Origin: Acidobacteriota bacterium
GTDB taxonomy: Bacteria; Acidobacteriota; Holophagae; Acanthopleuribacterales; Acanthopleuribacteraceae
Assembly (NCBI GenBank): GCA_030066195.1
Contig: JASJCB010000089.1
Coordinates: forward strand, 1-43,102
Reading direction: 5' to 3'
DNA length: 43,102 nucleotides
The position numbers and the translations under genes were made by a program. Positions 7,736 to 16,935 of this stretch are shown piece by piece. The stretch's first letter is position 1; each line of letters starts with the position of its first letter. The notes beneath the pieces are model-generated. The model made no database searches and had not been told where the DNA came from. It saw only the letters and a program-made list of their open reading frames with translations.

Positions 7736-9658
7736 TTAACGAGACTCGCTCTCCTCGATGTACTTGAACTTGCGCGTAATGGCCAACATGTTGCGCGCCG
7801 CTTCACCCAGATCGTTGACGGAATGGTAGCTGCTTCCCAACGCAGAGACCATTTCCTCGGAAGACAGTTTGGCCTCCGAGGATTTTTCGGCCAGTAGTTG
7901 GGAATGGCCGATGATCTCACGGGTAGTGCCCAAAACCGTTTTGGTCTGGGCGAAGGCCTCTTCGCAAGCCTTGGAAACATCTACTGAAATATCGTGTGAG
8001 TTACTGATCGACTCCGCGATGGATTCGGATTCCCGACTGGTATTATCCAGGTTGTGGTGGATTTCCTGAACGGTGCCCGCTTGTTGTTCCACCGTGACCA
8101 CGATGTGATCATTGATGCGGTTCACGTCTTTCATGACACTTGCAATCTGGTCGATCGATTGGATGGTGCCTTTGGTGCTGGATTGAATTTCCGTAACCCT
8201 GCCCGCGATTTCCTTGACTGCCTCGGCCGTTTGTCGCGCCAGATCTTTGACCTCGTTGGCCACAACCGCGAAACCCTTGCCCGCATCGCCGGCGCTGGCC
8301 GCCTCGATGGTAGCGTTCAGGGCCAACAAATTAGTCTGTTTGGAGATCGCGTCGATCAGGTTCATGAAATCAGAGATATTTTCGGCATGTTCGGCCAGGA
8401 TGCGTACATTATCGCCGGCTTGTTGACTGAGCAAATTGGCCTGCTCGGTGGTTTTCTTGCTTTCCTCCACACTTTTGGCAATGTCCTGAAAGGTGTTGGA
8501 CAGCGTTTCGACCGCGCCGGCAACCTCGCTCAGGTTTCGCGCGCTTTGCTGGATGGAGTTGGATACCTCGAAGATATTGGTGGTCATTTTCCGCGCACCG
8601 TCGGCCACACTCTCCATCGCGCCGTGTGAAGTTTCCGTACCCGAACTGATGGTGTGAATACCGCCCTGGAGGGCTTCGCCCACGTTGGCCACCGAGTGGA
8701 ACGCCTTGTCGGTAGAGTTGACATTGTTTTGCAGCAACTCGATGTTGAGGGTGAGATTACGCAGTTGTTCATTGAGAACGCGGGCCGTTTGATCGATGCG
8801 GTGGATCAGGTCGTTCAACTTGCCCACAAAGGTATTGAACCAGTTGCAGAGTTCCCCGGTTTCATCCTGGAACTCGGATTTCAGCCGAACGCTCAGATCG
8901 CCGTCACCCTCGGCAATGTCTTTGATAGTTTCCACGACCTGGTTGATGGGCCGCGTGAGGATGCGCCCCAATAAATGGCCGAAGATCAGGGAAAAGCCCA
9001 AGGCCACCAGGAAGATGATCAGAGCCTGTTTCTTAGCGTCGGCGAAGATACCGTCCAAGCGGGCCAGATCATAGATGAAGAAGATATGAGCCAGGGGACC
9101 GTCGATCCCCGCGTCGGCATTGAACCCTGCCGCGGCCAGGATGAGATAGTCACCCTTGTCGACGGATGTACGCTCCGTATAACCCCACTCTCCGTTGTTC
9201 TTGAGTAATTCGGCAAAGCGACGCAACATAACGTTGCTCAAATCTTCACGATCACTATTGTTGTGCCAGGTGACGGAGGTTTGGTTCAGCAAGCCGGCGA
9301 CGGCTTGAACATTCCTGCTGAAGGAGCTGTCCTTGCGGCGATCGTACAACAAATTGCTGCCCGGTTCACCTTGTGTGTCCACAACCAGAACCGCTACAAG
9401 GTCGGAACCTTTCAAACGAGCGGCCATCCTGGTGTTTACGGCATCGGTATCGCCCAACAGCAAATCATCCGCCGCCCCTTGTTTGAAGGCCTGGATGTCG
9501 CTGCTGATCCTGTTTTTATACTCGCGGAACAGATTGTCGCGCAAGCTGTTATAGCTGAAATAGGAGAGTAACGCGGATACAAAGAGCACCAATATAAAGA
9601 AACTCAAAATGATCTTGTTACGGATCTTGAAGTGCTTGAGCCTCCCGAAAATATTCAT
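7736..9658 (-). CDS. Methyl-accepting chemotaxis protein
   Basis: A 640-residue transducer. Membrane span 1 is at about residues 16-35, a periplasmic sensing region of about 175 residues follows, span 2 is at about 212-230, and a HAMP domain begins with RILTRPINQVVETI. The cytoplasmic signalling tip SKQTNLLALNATIEAASAG begins at residue 439 and continues GKGFAVVANEVKDLA, the CheA/CheW-binding hairpin of MCPs. Long flanking coiled coils with Ser/Glu pairs suit adaptation sites. No CheB/CheR docking pentapeptide is evident at the C-terminus (EESESR). The gene lies 61 bp downstream of an exported ABC_sub_bind-like protein, probably in one operon, so that protein may feed ligand information to this receptor. 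Confidence 0.94.
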   Translation of the reverse strand: MNIFGRLKHFKIRNKIILSFFILVLFVSALLSYFSYNSLRDNLFREYKNRISSDIQAFKQGAADDLLLGDTDAVNTRMAARLKGSDLVAVLVVDTQGEPGSNLLYDRRKDSSFSRNVQAVAGLLNQTSVTWHNNSDREDLSNVMLRRFAELLKNNGEWGYTERTSVDKGDYLILAAAGFNADAGIDGPLAHIFFIYDLARLDGIFADAKKQALIIFLVALGFSLIFGHLLGRILTRPINQVVETIKDIAEGDGDLSVRLKSEFQDETGELCNWFNTFVGKLNDLIHRIDQTARVLNEQLRNLTLNIELLQNNVNSTDKAFHSVANVGEALQGGIHTISSGTETSHGAMESVADGARKMTTNIFEVSNSIQQSARNLSEVAGAVETLSNTFQDIAKSVEESKKTTEQANLLSQQAGDNVRILAEHAENISDFMNLIDAISKQTNLLALNATIEAASAGDAGKGFAVVANEVKDLARQTAEAVKEIAGRVTEIQSSTKGTIQSIDQIASVMKDVNRINDHIVVTVEQQAGTVQEIHHNLDNTSRESESIAESISNSHDISVDVSKACEEAFAQTKTVLGTTREIIGHSQLLAEKSSEAKLSSEEMVSALGSSYHSVNDLGEAARNMLAITRKFKYIEESESR

Positions 9659-9719
9659 TCGCCACAGCCTCTCTCACCCCGACAACGCTCACTCGGGGGG
9701 AGAGACCTGGGAACCGGCG

Positions 9720-10229
9720 TCACTCTTGAACCACCGCGTATCGAACGTTGCCGTCGGGAATTGTTATATCGAAAAGGTTCTGAACCTTCCCGTTGATTTG
9801 TAGGATCCAATCGCCCCCCTTCCTGGCGAACTTGCCGAACGCCCCGCTCTTCAACGCGTTATCGGAAGAGGTGAAGACCGGTTTCTTTTTCTTAACGGTT
9901 TGCTTGACCACGAACTTAATTGCATTTGGTCCGGCGATGACCCGATCATCCAGGATCACGATAAAATCGACGTCGAACTGGTTGACCAGTTGACGCATCG
10001 CGCTGGAAATCTCACGAATACTTTTGACCGGCGCCTGGACGATCGTTAACCCGGATTCCTGGGACGCCATGGAAATGAGACCGGGTGCCCTCTGATCACC
10101 CGAATTGAAGAGAATCCCACACCGGGTAGCTTCCGGCAGCAGATCCTTACACAACGACAATTGCTTGGAAAGGTCCCCCTGAGCAAGGGCGGCAACGGCA
10201 AAAACCAATGGAAACAATCTACGTATCAT
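9720..10229 (-). CDS. Small exported ABC_sub_bind-like protein
   Basis: A 169-residue protein whose ATG at 10229 is preceded by GGGGGAG and begins MIRRLFPLVFAVAALAQ, a clear signal peptide; upstream in-frame starts are ignored. The mature part reads like the ABC transporter substrate-binding family PF04392. LLPEATRCGILFNSGD resembles the family's LLP-x-A-x-R-x-G-x-L-x-N segment, followed by GLTIVQAPVKSIREI and VDFIVILDDRVI. It is about half the usual length (around 300), so it holds only about one lobe or a shortened version. No permease or ATPase gene is nearby; the MCP follows. A role as periplasmic ligand-binding partner of the MCP is inferred. Confidence 0.7.
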   Translation of the reverse strand: MIRRLFPLVFAVAALAQGDLSKQLSLCKDLLPEATRCGILFNSGDQRAPGLISMASQESGLTIVQAPVKSIREISSAMRQLVNQFDVDFIVILDDRVIAGPNAIKFVVKQTVKKKKPVFTSSDNALKSGAFGKFARKGGDWILQINGKVQNLFDITIPDGNVRYAVVQE

Positions 10230-10791
10230 CACTCCCCCTATGAAGGGTGCCCCTACGGTCCGGCGACCGTGGAAGAAGCCTGAATTCAAGGACTTTGTGA
10301 GGCCCGTCACCATTATAACACGCAAGTTTAATATTGGCGCAAGGGTATGAAAAATCGGGTGAGATCGTATTTGCACCTCTTCGGTGTCTCCCTTCCCCGG
10401 CCGCAACATGCTACCAGAAGCTTGAACCTGTAGCGTTATTCTCATCGAATATCATTAAGAGATTTAAATTATCTGGTCTTGGAAAAAGGCCCAACTTGGG
10501 TGTCTAGGCTATCATCATATACTGTCTTTCTGTATTGAACAGCATGAAACGTTAATCGAAAACAGTTTGATGCGGCCAAAATGGGAACCTCATTATCACA
10601 GATTTCCAGGCGCTTGATAAAAAGCTACTTATCTTTTCGCTATTTTGTGATGCAAAAGCATGTTCGCCGGCCTGGTTAGTCATAATTTCTCATCATGCCT
10701 AATATCATTGATTGACAAGCTTAATTAGTGTAATTATTATGGAAAAAGCCTGACAATCGGTTTTTGGAATGGATAAATTTAAGGAGCTAAT
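10230..10791. other. AT-rich intergenic region between divergent genes
   Basis: A 562-bp gap between the divergent exported protein (start 10229) and the winged-helix gene (start 10792). The right half (about 10450-10790) is clearly AT-richer than the rest of the window. It contains the promoter listed at 10712-10740. A minus-strand open frame covering 10230-10445 is an upstream extension of the exported protein with no coding signal. I found no RNA gene here. Confidence 0.5.
10712..10740 (+). promoter_or_regulatory. Strong sigma70-like promoter
   Basis: TTGACA at 10712-10717, a 17-bp spacer, and TATTAT at 10735-10740 (5 of 6 matches to TATAAT). Transcription would start near 10747, giving a leader of about 45 nt to the ATG at 10792. 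This is the best housekeeping promoter match in the window and should drive the winged-helix gene and probably pyrD. Confidence 0.75.
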
Positions 10792-11268
10792 ATGGGAAAG
10801 CTGAGATTGGAGCCAAAGCAGAAAGATTCGTTATCAAAAGAGGAGTATGACCACTATTTAGGCATTTTGCGAGATGCTCTTCAGGTAGCAGATGAAAATA
10901 TGGTCTACTGGGATCTGGACGCGGATGAGAAACCCGCTGCCGTTAGAAAGGCGTTCGTTTACGTGGCCGAAAAGAGTAAGATCGACGTAACCGTTCGCAG
11001 GGTGCGCGGTAAGCAAAGCCTGTCCCTGCAATTCAATAAAAAGTCCGGCTCGGCTTCCAACCGACCCATCCGGATTTCCGCGGAGCAAAGCCGGCAGCGG
11101 ATTATCGATTGCTTACAAAAAGCAGGAAAACCTCTTAAGAAGAACGAGGTGATCCAGGAAACCGGGGTATCCCCCTCCACCTGGAACATTCGTATCAAGG
11201 ACCTGACCAGTGAGGGCGTTGTCATTCGCGAGGGCAAGCAGAGGAACATTACCTATAGACTCGCCTGA
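10792..11268 (+). CDS. Hypothetical protein with C-terminal winged helix
   Basis: A 158-residue basic protein with ATG after AAGGAGCTAAT. Residues 1-85 are an unrecognised domain (YWDLDADEKPAAVRKAF, then a basic strand pair). Residues about 95-158 look like a winged helix: RQRIIDCLQKAGKPLKKNEV, then VSPSTWNIRIKDLTSEG as recognition helix, and VVIREGKQRNITYRL as the wing. This suggests a transcription regulator or other DNA-binding protein. It is 39 bp upstream of pyrD on the same strand. The target is unknown. Confidence 0.7.
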   Translation: MGKLRLEPKQKDSLSKEEYDHYLGILRDALQVADENMVYWDLDADEKPAAVRKAFVYVAEKSKIDVTVRRVRGKQSLSLQFNKKSGSASNRPIRISAEQSRQRIIDCLQKAGKPLKKNEVIQETGVSPSTWNIRIKDLTSEGVVIREGKQRNITYRLA

Positions 11269-11307
11269 TCACATCGAGGTCTCTACCCTTCGTCCGAGGA
11301 AACATTA

Positions 11308-12390
11308 ATGCTTTACGAATGGCTGATTAAGCCCTGCCTTTTCCGGGTCGACCCGGAAAAAGCGCACCATTTTGCGGTCTCCTTGATGGCCGGCTCCTTG
11401 ACACAACCTTTCTTTTCGGTCAATCGAATGCTCAATGGTTTTCGGTCCGAGCGCCTGCGGACCGATCTTTGCGGTATCCCCCTGGAAAATCCGGTAGGAT
11501 TGGCGGCCGGTTTCGACAAGAATGCTGTAATGTACCCCAACCTTCACCGGCTGGGGTTCGCTTATGTCGAAATCGGCACCGTAACCGCCGAGGCCCAAAG
11601 CGGGAATCCCAAACCCAGGATCTTTCGGCTGCCGGAAGATAACGGCCTGATCAATCGATTGGGTTTCAACAATGACGGCGCGGAAGTCATTTCCACCCGT
11701 CTGGCCCGCCGACATGCCGCCATTCCCCTCGGCGGTAATATCGGTAAATCCAAGGTCGCCCCGTTGGACCGGGCCGTCGACGATTACACCTTCAGCTTCA
11801 ATCTGTTGAAGCCCCACGTCGATTATTTCGTGGTCAATGTTTCCAGCCCCAACACGCCCGACCTTCGCAAGCTACAAGCCAGGGAGCCGTTGCAAAAACT
11901 GCTCGACCACCTTCAACAACTGAATAAAGATCCCCAATTGCCGCTTTTATTGAAGATTGCCCCGGATCTGAATGAAGACCAACTAATCGAGATCGTCGAA
12001 GTCGTTACCTCCTCGGGAATCGACGGCGTGATCGCCACCAATACCACCATTACTCGAAATAACTTGAAAACTTCGGAAAAACGGGTGGCGGATATCGGAG
12101 CGGGCGGGCTCAGCGGCGCCCCGGTTCGCGATATGGCCACCGGAGTGATTGCTTTCTTACGCAAACACTTGCCTCGAGACATCCCCATCGTTGGTGTGGG
12201 CGGTATATTTACCGGGGCGGATGCCTACGAAAAAATCCGCCACGGGGCAAGCTGTGTGCAAATCTATACCGGGTTGGTATACGGCGGACAGAACACCGTT
12301 TTTCGAATCTTGAAAGAATTGGACCGCCTGCTGGTTCAAGACGGATTTCAATCAGTCAAAGACGCGGTGGGCGTTGCGTTGAAAGACTAG
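11308..12390 (+). CDS. pyrD: Dihydroorotate dehydrogenase, class 2 (quinone)
   Basis: A 360-residue FMN enzyme that oxidises dihydroorotate to orotate in pyrimidine synthesis and passes electrons to the quinone pool at the inner membrane. The N-terminal helical extension (LYEWLIKPCLFRVDPEKAHH) is the membrane/quinone module typical of class 2. VGLAAGFDKNA, GNPKPRIFRLPED and INRLGFNNDG are class 2 blocks. NVSSPNTPDLRKLQ (177 onward) holds the catalytic serine, S180 by comparison with E. coli S175. IVGVGGIFTGADAYEKI and GASCVQIYTGLVY close the FMN phosphate site. The length is normal. ATG at 11308 follows GAGG. Confidence 0.96.
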   Translation: MLYEWLIKPCLFRVDPEKAHHFAVSLMAGSLTQPFFSVNRMLNGFRSERLRTDLCGIPLENPVGLAAGFDKNAVMYPNLHRLGFAYVEIGTVTAEAQSGNPKPRIFRLPEDNGLINRLGFNNDGAEVISTRLARRHAAIPLGGNIGKSKVAPLDRAVDDYTFSFNLLKPHVDYFVVNVSSPNTPDLRKLQAREPLQKLLDHLQQLNKDPQLPLLLKIAPDLNEDQLIEIVEVVTSSGIDGVIATNTTITRNNLKTSEKRVADIGAGGLSGAPVRDMATGVIAFLRKHLPRDIPIVGVGGIFTGADAYEKIRHGASCVQIYTGLVYGGQNTVFRILKELDRLLVQDGFQSVKDAVGVALKD

Positions 12391-12396
12391 GCAACC

Positions 12397-13788
12397 TTAC
12401 CTCGCGGGTTCCAGTTTGTGCAATGCATCCAGGGCGGCCCCGCGATAGGCTTCCGCAAAGGTAGGGAAATTGAAAACGCCTTCGATGAAGTCATCCAAAG
12501 AGCACTCGCGCATCAATCCCATTTCACCGATGTGGATGAGTTCCGTTGCGCCTTCTCCCGCGATTTGCACGCCCAGCAAACGCCTGCTGCGAGGGTGGCA
12601 GACGATCTTCAAGAAACCGTCCTTGATGCCGGTAATCTGCCCTCGCGCCACCTGACTGAAATGAGAGGTGCCGGTAAGCACTTCGCCGAAACGTTCCGTG
12701 GCTTGGGCCTCGGTCAGGCCGATACTGGATAGTTCGGGGATAGCGTAGATGCCGATAGGGATGTTTTCCGGAGGGCCTGTCACTTCCTGGCCGCAGGCAT
12801 GCAAAACCGCTCGGCGCCCTTGTTCCATGGCCGATGCGGCCAACGCGGGCGGACCCGCCACATCGCCTACCGCGTAGATATTGCTGACGGTAGTGCGACA
12901 ATAGTGATCTACCTCCAGGCAGCCCTGCATCGTAGGCTCCAAACCCACGTTTTCCAATCCCAACGAGTCCAAATTGGCCACACGACCCATTGCAAACAGC
13001 ATCTTCTCGCTGATGATCTTCTGGTCGTCGGACAGCACCGTCACCACGTGCCCCATGGCATTCAGGTGGATATTTACCGGACGTTGATTGCCCAGGTAGC
13101 GCCCGCCGTTAGCTTCGAATTCCAAAACAAATTCGTCCAACAAGGCATCGTCCAAAAATGCCATGGGTTTGGGGCCGTTGTCGACGATGGTCACCCGGGT
13201 TCCCAACGCCGCGAAGATAGAAGCGTATTCGCAGGCAATAACCCCCCCGCCCAGTACTGTCATGGTTCTGGGCAGGTAGATCAGCGAAAGCACCGAGTCG
13301 GAATCGAAAATATTTTCGTGATCCACCGGCACATCCCGTGGATCTCTGGGCCGGGAGCCGGTGGCGACAACGATGATGTCGGCCTCGATTTGTTCCGTGC
13401 TGCCGTCGACGGCCATGATCTCGACCAGGTTTTTAGATAAGAAGCGCGCCCGCCCGTGAATGGGAACCACGCCTGCCTGATCCAACTGTTGGGACATGTA
13501 TTTGACATGGGATTCCAACACCTGATCCAGGTTCTTCATCATGGCGGAGACCTGTATGTCTTTTTTCAGGCTGAACTGAAAGGCATCCGCGTGCCGTTTC
13601 AAACCCTGCATCTGCAAGGCATTTTCGCGCAGTGTTTTGCTGGGAATGGTGCCGCGATGCACACAGGCTCCGCCCAAGCGACGCTCTTTTTCGACGATAG
13701 CGACGCGCTGCCCCGATTTGCAGCCTTGGATGGCGGCGTTCTGACCGGCCGGCCCGCTACCGATGACCAGGATGTCGAAACGTCTCAT
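12397..13788 (-). CDS. sthA: Soluble pyridine nucleotide transhydrogenase SthA
   Basis: A 463-residue flavoprotein of the disulfide reductase fold. The FAD-binding ILVIGSGPAGQNAAI is at the N-terminus. GGACVHRGTIPSKTLRE replaces the redox C-x4-C of dihydrolipoamide dehydrogenases with a single Cys and the GTIPSK-x-LR motif, which is diagnostic for SthA (E. coli has CTHWGTIPSKALR). A second Rossmann motif VLGGGVIACEYASIFAALG binds NAD(P). The C-terminal dimer domain contains ESSIG-type ELSSIGLTEAQA. It moves reducing equivalents between NADPH and NAD+ in the cytosol. Its ATG overlaps the stop of the HDOD gene by 4 bp (ATGA), so the two are translationally coupled. It is convergent with pyrD, with only 6 bp between stops. 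Confidence 0.92.
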   Translation of the reverse strand: MRRFDILVIGSGPAGQNAAIQGCKSGQRVAIVEKERRLGGACVHRGTIPSKTLRENALQMQGLKRHADAFQFSLKKDIQVSAMMKNLDQVLESHVKYMSQQLDQAGVVPIHGRARFLSKNLVEIMAVDGSTEQIEADIIVVATGSRPRDPRDVPVDHENIFDSDSVLSLIYLPRTMTVLGGGVIACEYASIFAALGTRVTIVDNGPKPMAFLDDALLDEFVLEFEANGGRYLGNQRPVNIHLNAMGHVVTVLSDDQKIISEKMLFAMGRVANLDSLGLENVGLEPTMQGCLEVDHYCRTTVSNIYAVGDVAGPPALAASAMEQGRRAVLHACGQEVTGPPENIPIGIYAIPELSSIGLTEAQATERFGEVLTGTSHFSQVARGQITGIKDGFLKIVCHPRSRRLLGVQIAGEGATELIHIGEMGLMRECSLDDFIEGVFNFPTFAEAYRGAALDALHKLEPAR

Positions 13789-14654
13789 GCGCCCCCCTGC
13801 TCAAGGGAATCGACAATTTCCTCGATATGTTCACGCATGCCCAAAAGTTTATCGACGTCGTCGGGGTAGAGATTCAGTTCCATATGAACCGGGTCGGCTC
13901 GCAACTCGGCCTCATCATGGTTTTCGGGGTCCAGCAGGAGATGACCCATGCGCGTGGCGAGATAGGTCATGGTCGCTTCATTGCGATGGGTTTGGGCTCC
14001 GGTGTAATCGTGAAAATGCAGAATACAGATGCGGACAGCCTCGGGCAGTTTCCACTCAGCGGAGATTTGTTCGCCGACCTGTTGGTGCGTCAACCCCAAA
14101 AGGGCCGTTACCGAATCCTCATTCAATTCCACGCCGGTTTCTTCCGCCAACTTGATGGCGGTGTTCAAGGCAAGCGGTTTACCGATGGTATGCAGTAATC
14201 CGCAGAGAAAAGCACTCTCCACATTTCGACGGCCCAATCTGGCGATTTCTTTGGCGAAGCAGCCGGTGGCCAGGGCATGTCGCCAGGTGTAACTGATGAT
14301 ATTCTGAAACCCGTTGACCTTGAAAACCTTACCTGCCAGCATGGAGGTCATGGCGATTTCGGAGAGCAGGTCAAGGCCCAAGCGGGTCACGGCCTGCTTC
14401 AGCGAAACGATATTCCCCCGCCTCGCAAACACGGAAGAATTAGCCACTCGAAGGACCTGGCCGGCCAGAGCCTGGTCCTTGTGAATGAGATCGGAGAACT
14501 CGGCGGCACTGCCTTGATCGGAGGCGGCCAGTTCCAGGATCTTAGAAGAGACATGCGGCAGAAGCGGCAGTTCCAGACGGCCCGCGCTCAGCCTGTTGCG
14601 ATATTCGTCAAGAAATGATTGCGGTATTGTATCCAACGCCTGATGATCGAGCAT
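13785..14654 (-). CDS. HDOD domain signalling protein
   Basis: A 289-residue protein with one HDOD domain over most of its length. LPLLPHVSSKILELAAS is the usual HDOD opening, and IHKDQALAGQVLRVANSSVFARR and VSLKQAVTRLGLDLLSEIAM are core helices. In the degenerate active site the metal-binding HD is LLHTIGKP (H-T instead of H-D), as is common in HDOD proteins, so phosphodiesterase activity is not expected. The C-terminal 60 residues are acidic helices. Such proteins act as scaffolds in signalling and chemotaxis or type IV pili control. The start at 14654 has GGATGG before it. It is the first gene of a two-gene unit with sthA. Confidence 0.88.
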   Translation of the reverse strand: MLDHQALDTIPQSFLDEYRNRLSAGRLELPLLPHVSSKILELAASDQGSAAEFSDLIHKDQALAGQVLRVANSSVFARRGNIVSLKQAVTRLGLDLLSEIAMTSMLAGKVFKVNGFQNIISYTWRHALATGCFAKEIARLGRRNVESAFLCGLLHTIGKPLALNTAIKLAEETGVELNEDSVTALLGLTHQQVGEQISAEWKLPEAVRICILHFHDYTGAQTHRNEATMTYLATRMGHLLLDPENHDEAELRADPVHMELNLYPDDVDKLLGMREHIEEIVDSLEQGGA

Positions 14655-14790
14655 AATTCCATCCGGTATTGCGAAACTTACACCTGTGGCATCGGTCGAA
14701 ATGGAGAATTCGTTAGCACTGTTTTCAATTCCGGGTAACTTTACCGGAGCCCGGATAGTTTATTTGACCAGGCAAAATCGTTCCGCCGGT

Positions 14791-16227
14791 TCATCCTTCT
14801 TCCTTGACCCAGCCTTTCTTGATGTTCTTTTCCCGAAAACCTTCCAAGATCGCCAAAATTTGATCGCGCGAGTTGGAGACTCTAACATCTTGTTTCAGAG
14901 GTTCTTTGCGGCCCGGGCTGTAATCGGTGTAGTTGAAGGCATAGGCTGTGTAGGCGTCGTCAATCGCCTCTTTGTTGGTTTTCCAAGCGAGGAATTTCCG
15001 AACGGAAACTTTGCCTTTTGTTTCCTTCGTCCAAACCTCGCGTTTCAGAATGTCTACTTCCGGAAAACTGATTTCGGTTTGGGTTTCACCGGCCACATCG
15101 ATAAATACGACATCGGTAACCTGGGCGGTGCGAAGGTCCACCGGGTTGACCGCTTTGTCGTCGCGAAACCGCTGATAGACGCAGTGTTTGGGCGAGACGA
15201 AGTTCGCGCTTCGCAAAAGGCTGTAGCGTCCCTTTTTCAGATTGAGCACGGCCTTTTTGACCGGTTGCCCGTTATGGCGTTCCGCGGTCATGTCGTTGCA
15301 GGTGAATTCGATAATCAGCTTGGGTTTAACCATGAAGAAAGGCGTATGGAAGCGACTTACTTCCATGTAGTCGGATTCGGTGCGCAAACCTTCCAGTCGT
15401 GTTAGCAGGTCGGCGCGCTCTATATCCGAAAAACCTTTTTCTACCGGGGCCAGGACCTGAATGGAACTGTCCTCGTTGACCAGAGCGGTGAGTACGCTGG
15501 TGACCATATCGTCACTTGCCGTGTAGCCGATGATAGCCGCATCGATGGTGTGTTGCGCCTTCAGCTTGTAGCGGAAGGTGAGATCCGTTCGGATCATCAA
15601 ACCCTCGGCGCCTTCTTCATCCACCCATTTGCGGTAGCTGCTTTCGATATCTTTGCGATCCTTGGATTTCACCCATGCGGGCGGGGCCAGCGGCGTGCCG
15701 TCGAAGACCTGGTGTAAGCGATCGTAGACCTGGGAGAAATCGACAAATACCTCGTCATCCAAAAACTGGATATCGAAGGGAGCGAAGCAGAGTTGGTCGA
15801 TCTGGTCCTGGGACTTGGGCCCCTTGGTATGAGCCAGGACGTCGAAAACCCTGGTGCGCTTGCCGTCGGGTCGTTTGACATAGAGTTCGCCGGGGAAGAG
15901 GGCTCGCTTGATACCGGCTTTTTCCAAGATGTCTTTTGCCTGAGTCAGGCACGGCAACCCCAGATAGGCATAACCGCGCGGTCGAAGGAGCGCGATCTCA
16001 CCGTCCTCATAAAAGAGTTGACTGTGTTCGCCGTCCAGTTTCAGGGAAATATAGAACTCATTCCCTTGGATGCGAGGGACGGCGTCCTTGCCGATTGATT
16101 TGAATTTGGAGGCGACACGTCGCTTGTAGTCCACTACCTGCCCGTAGAGTTCCGGGTCGATTTGGGTGTGGGGTACCTCGATGAACTCGCCGAAAATGGT
16201 TTCAGCCTTCTCGGTGGACACTTTCAT
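14791..16227 (-). CDS. ATP-dependent DNA ligase with novel C-terminal extension
   Basis: A 478-residue covalent nucleotidyltransferase. Motif I is KLDGEHS with the adenylated lysine K63. Motif III is PGELYV (E114), IIIa CFAPFDIQF (about 148), IV EGLMIRTD (E208) and V YKLKAQHTIDAAIIGY (K221/K223). An OB-fold follows with KPKLIIEFTCND (301-312) and a motif VI-like YQRFRDDK (351-358). Residues about 370-478 are an extension I cannot assign. There is no N-terminal DNA-binding domain and no LigD polymerase or nuclease domain, so this is neither LigD nor the NAD-dependent LigA. The ATG at 16227 overlaps the stop of the upstream gene (ATGA); the longer frame starting upstream is spurious. It is the last gene of a three-gene cassette. 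RNA ligation is an alternative, but motif VI favours DNA. Confidence 0.88.
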   Translation of the reverse strand: MKVSTEKAETIFGEFIEVPHTQIDPELYGQVVDYKRRVASKFKSIGKDAVPRIQGNEFYISLKLDGEHSQLFYEDGEIALLRPRGYAYLGLPCLTQAKDILEKAGIKRALFPGELYVKRPDGKRTRVFDVLAHTKGPKSQDQIDQLCFAPFDIQFLDDEVFVDFSQVYDRLHQVFDGTPLAPPAWVKSKDRKDIESSYRKWVDEEGAEGLMIRTDLTFRYKLKAQHTIDAAIIGYTASDDMVTSVLTALVNEDSSIQVLAPVEKGFSDIERADLLTRLEGLRTESDYMEVSRFHTPFFMVKPKLIIEFTCNDMTAERHNGQPVKKAVLNLKKGRYSLLRSANFVSPKHCVYQRFRDDKAVNPVDLRTAQVTDVVFIDVAGETQTEISFPEVDILKREVWTKETKGKVSVRKFLAWKTNKEAIDDAYTAYAFNYTDYSPGRKEPLKQDVRVSNSRDQILAILEGFREKNIKKGWVKEEG

Positions 16228-16928
16228 GGATGGACCGCCTTCAATTCCAAATTGGTCAGGTGCAGGGTCAAGCAATAGGATTCGCCTTTCACCCGACCGC
16301 GTAGAAAGGCCCGATACGGCAGCCCGCCGCGATGAAAGCGCAGAGGCTCCTTGCCCGCTTTGCCGGCTCCGATCAACATAAAAGCCTGTTTCTTGTGCAG
16401 TACCTCCGCCATCCGGTAGAGAAAATCGTAAGTCAGACCGTTGACATGGCGTAACTGGTAGACCTTGCTGAAGACGAACATCTTGACCGCTTTGGAAACC
16501 GGCACGAACTTCTTGCTCCAACGCAGGGGCCAATCCACGGCGATGTTTGCAGGCAGGCTTTCCATGTCCCTGGTTTCCGTCAGTTCGCCCTCGGGGCTGT
16601 AGATGTTTTCCTGAAAACGGACGTTGTAGGAGATTCTGCCGCTCTCGTCGATATAAATGGTGCGAGTACTGGAACTGATCTTGCCCATGTAGCGGAAATC
16701 TACCTCGGGGTCACCGGCAATGATCAGGTCTTCCGGTTCGCTACCGCCTTTTTCGGCCAGTTCCTTCAGATGGGCCAGATTGCTTTCCATGGTGTTTTTG
16801 ATCACCTTGACGGAGCGAACCTTGCCGCCGTTGTCGGTGCGGAACCCCGTTTCGGTTTTCACCGTGACCGGTTCGAAGGCCACATGAGAATCGCGATTGC
16901 CGTCATCGGCGATATTCAGAGCGCGCAT
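16224..16928 (-). CDS. Ligase-cassette protein of unknown function (middle gene)
   Basis: A 234-residue cytosolic protein with no family I recognise. It begins MRALNIADDGNRDSHVAF and is rich in Lys/Arg in its second half. Notable blocks are VDWPLRWSKKFVPVSKAVKMF, the KVYQLRHVNGLTYDFLYRMA helix, and a GRVKGESYCLTLHLTNLEL end resembling beta strands. There is no signal peptide or membrane span. ATG at 16928 follows GAGG, 7 bp after the stop of the first cassette gene, and its end overlaps the ligase start by 4 bp. Such coupling predicts a complex or shared pathway with the ligase. A nucleic-acid-binding accessory role is only inferred from its charge and context. Confidence 0.8.
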   Translation of the reverse strand: MRALNIADDGNRDSHVAFEPVTVKTETGFRTDNGGKVRSVKVIKNTMESNLAHLKELAEKGGSEPEDLIIAGDPEVDFRYMGKISSSTRTIYIDESGRISYNVRFQENIYSPEGELTETRDMESLPANIAVDWPLRWSKKFVPVSKAVKMFVFSKVYQLRHVNGLTYDFLYRMAEVLHKKQAFMLIGAGKAGKEPLRFHRGGLPYRAFLRGRVKGESYCLTLHLTNLELKAVHP

Positions 16929-16935
16929 GGCTGCC

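Noticed and set aside
14730..14755. Terminator after the ligase gene (TCCGGG...CCCGGA)
   Set aside because: Only a 6-bp stem with a long loop and no T-run; too weak to call.
16228..16533. 102-residue N-terminal extension of the ligase
   Set aside because: It lies entirely inside the preceding gene in another frame; the ATGA overlap at 16224-16227 gives a better start and the ligase motifs begin after it.
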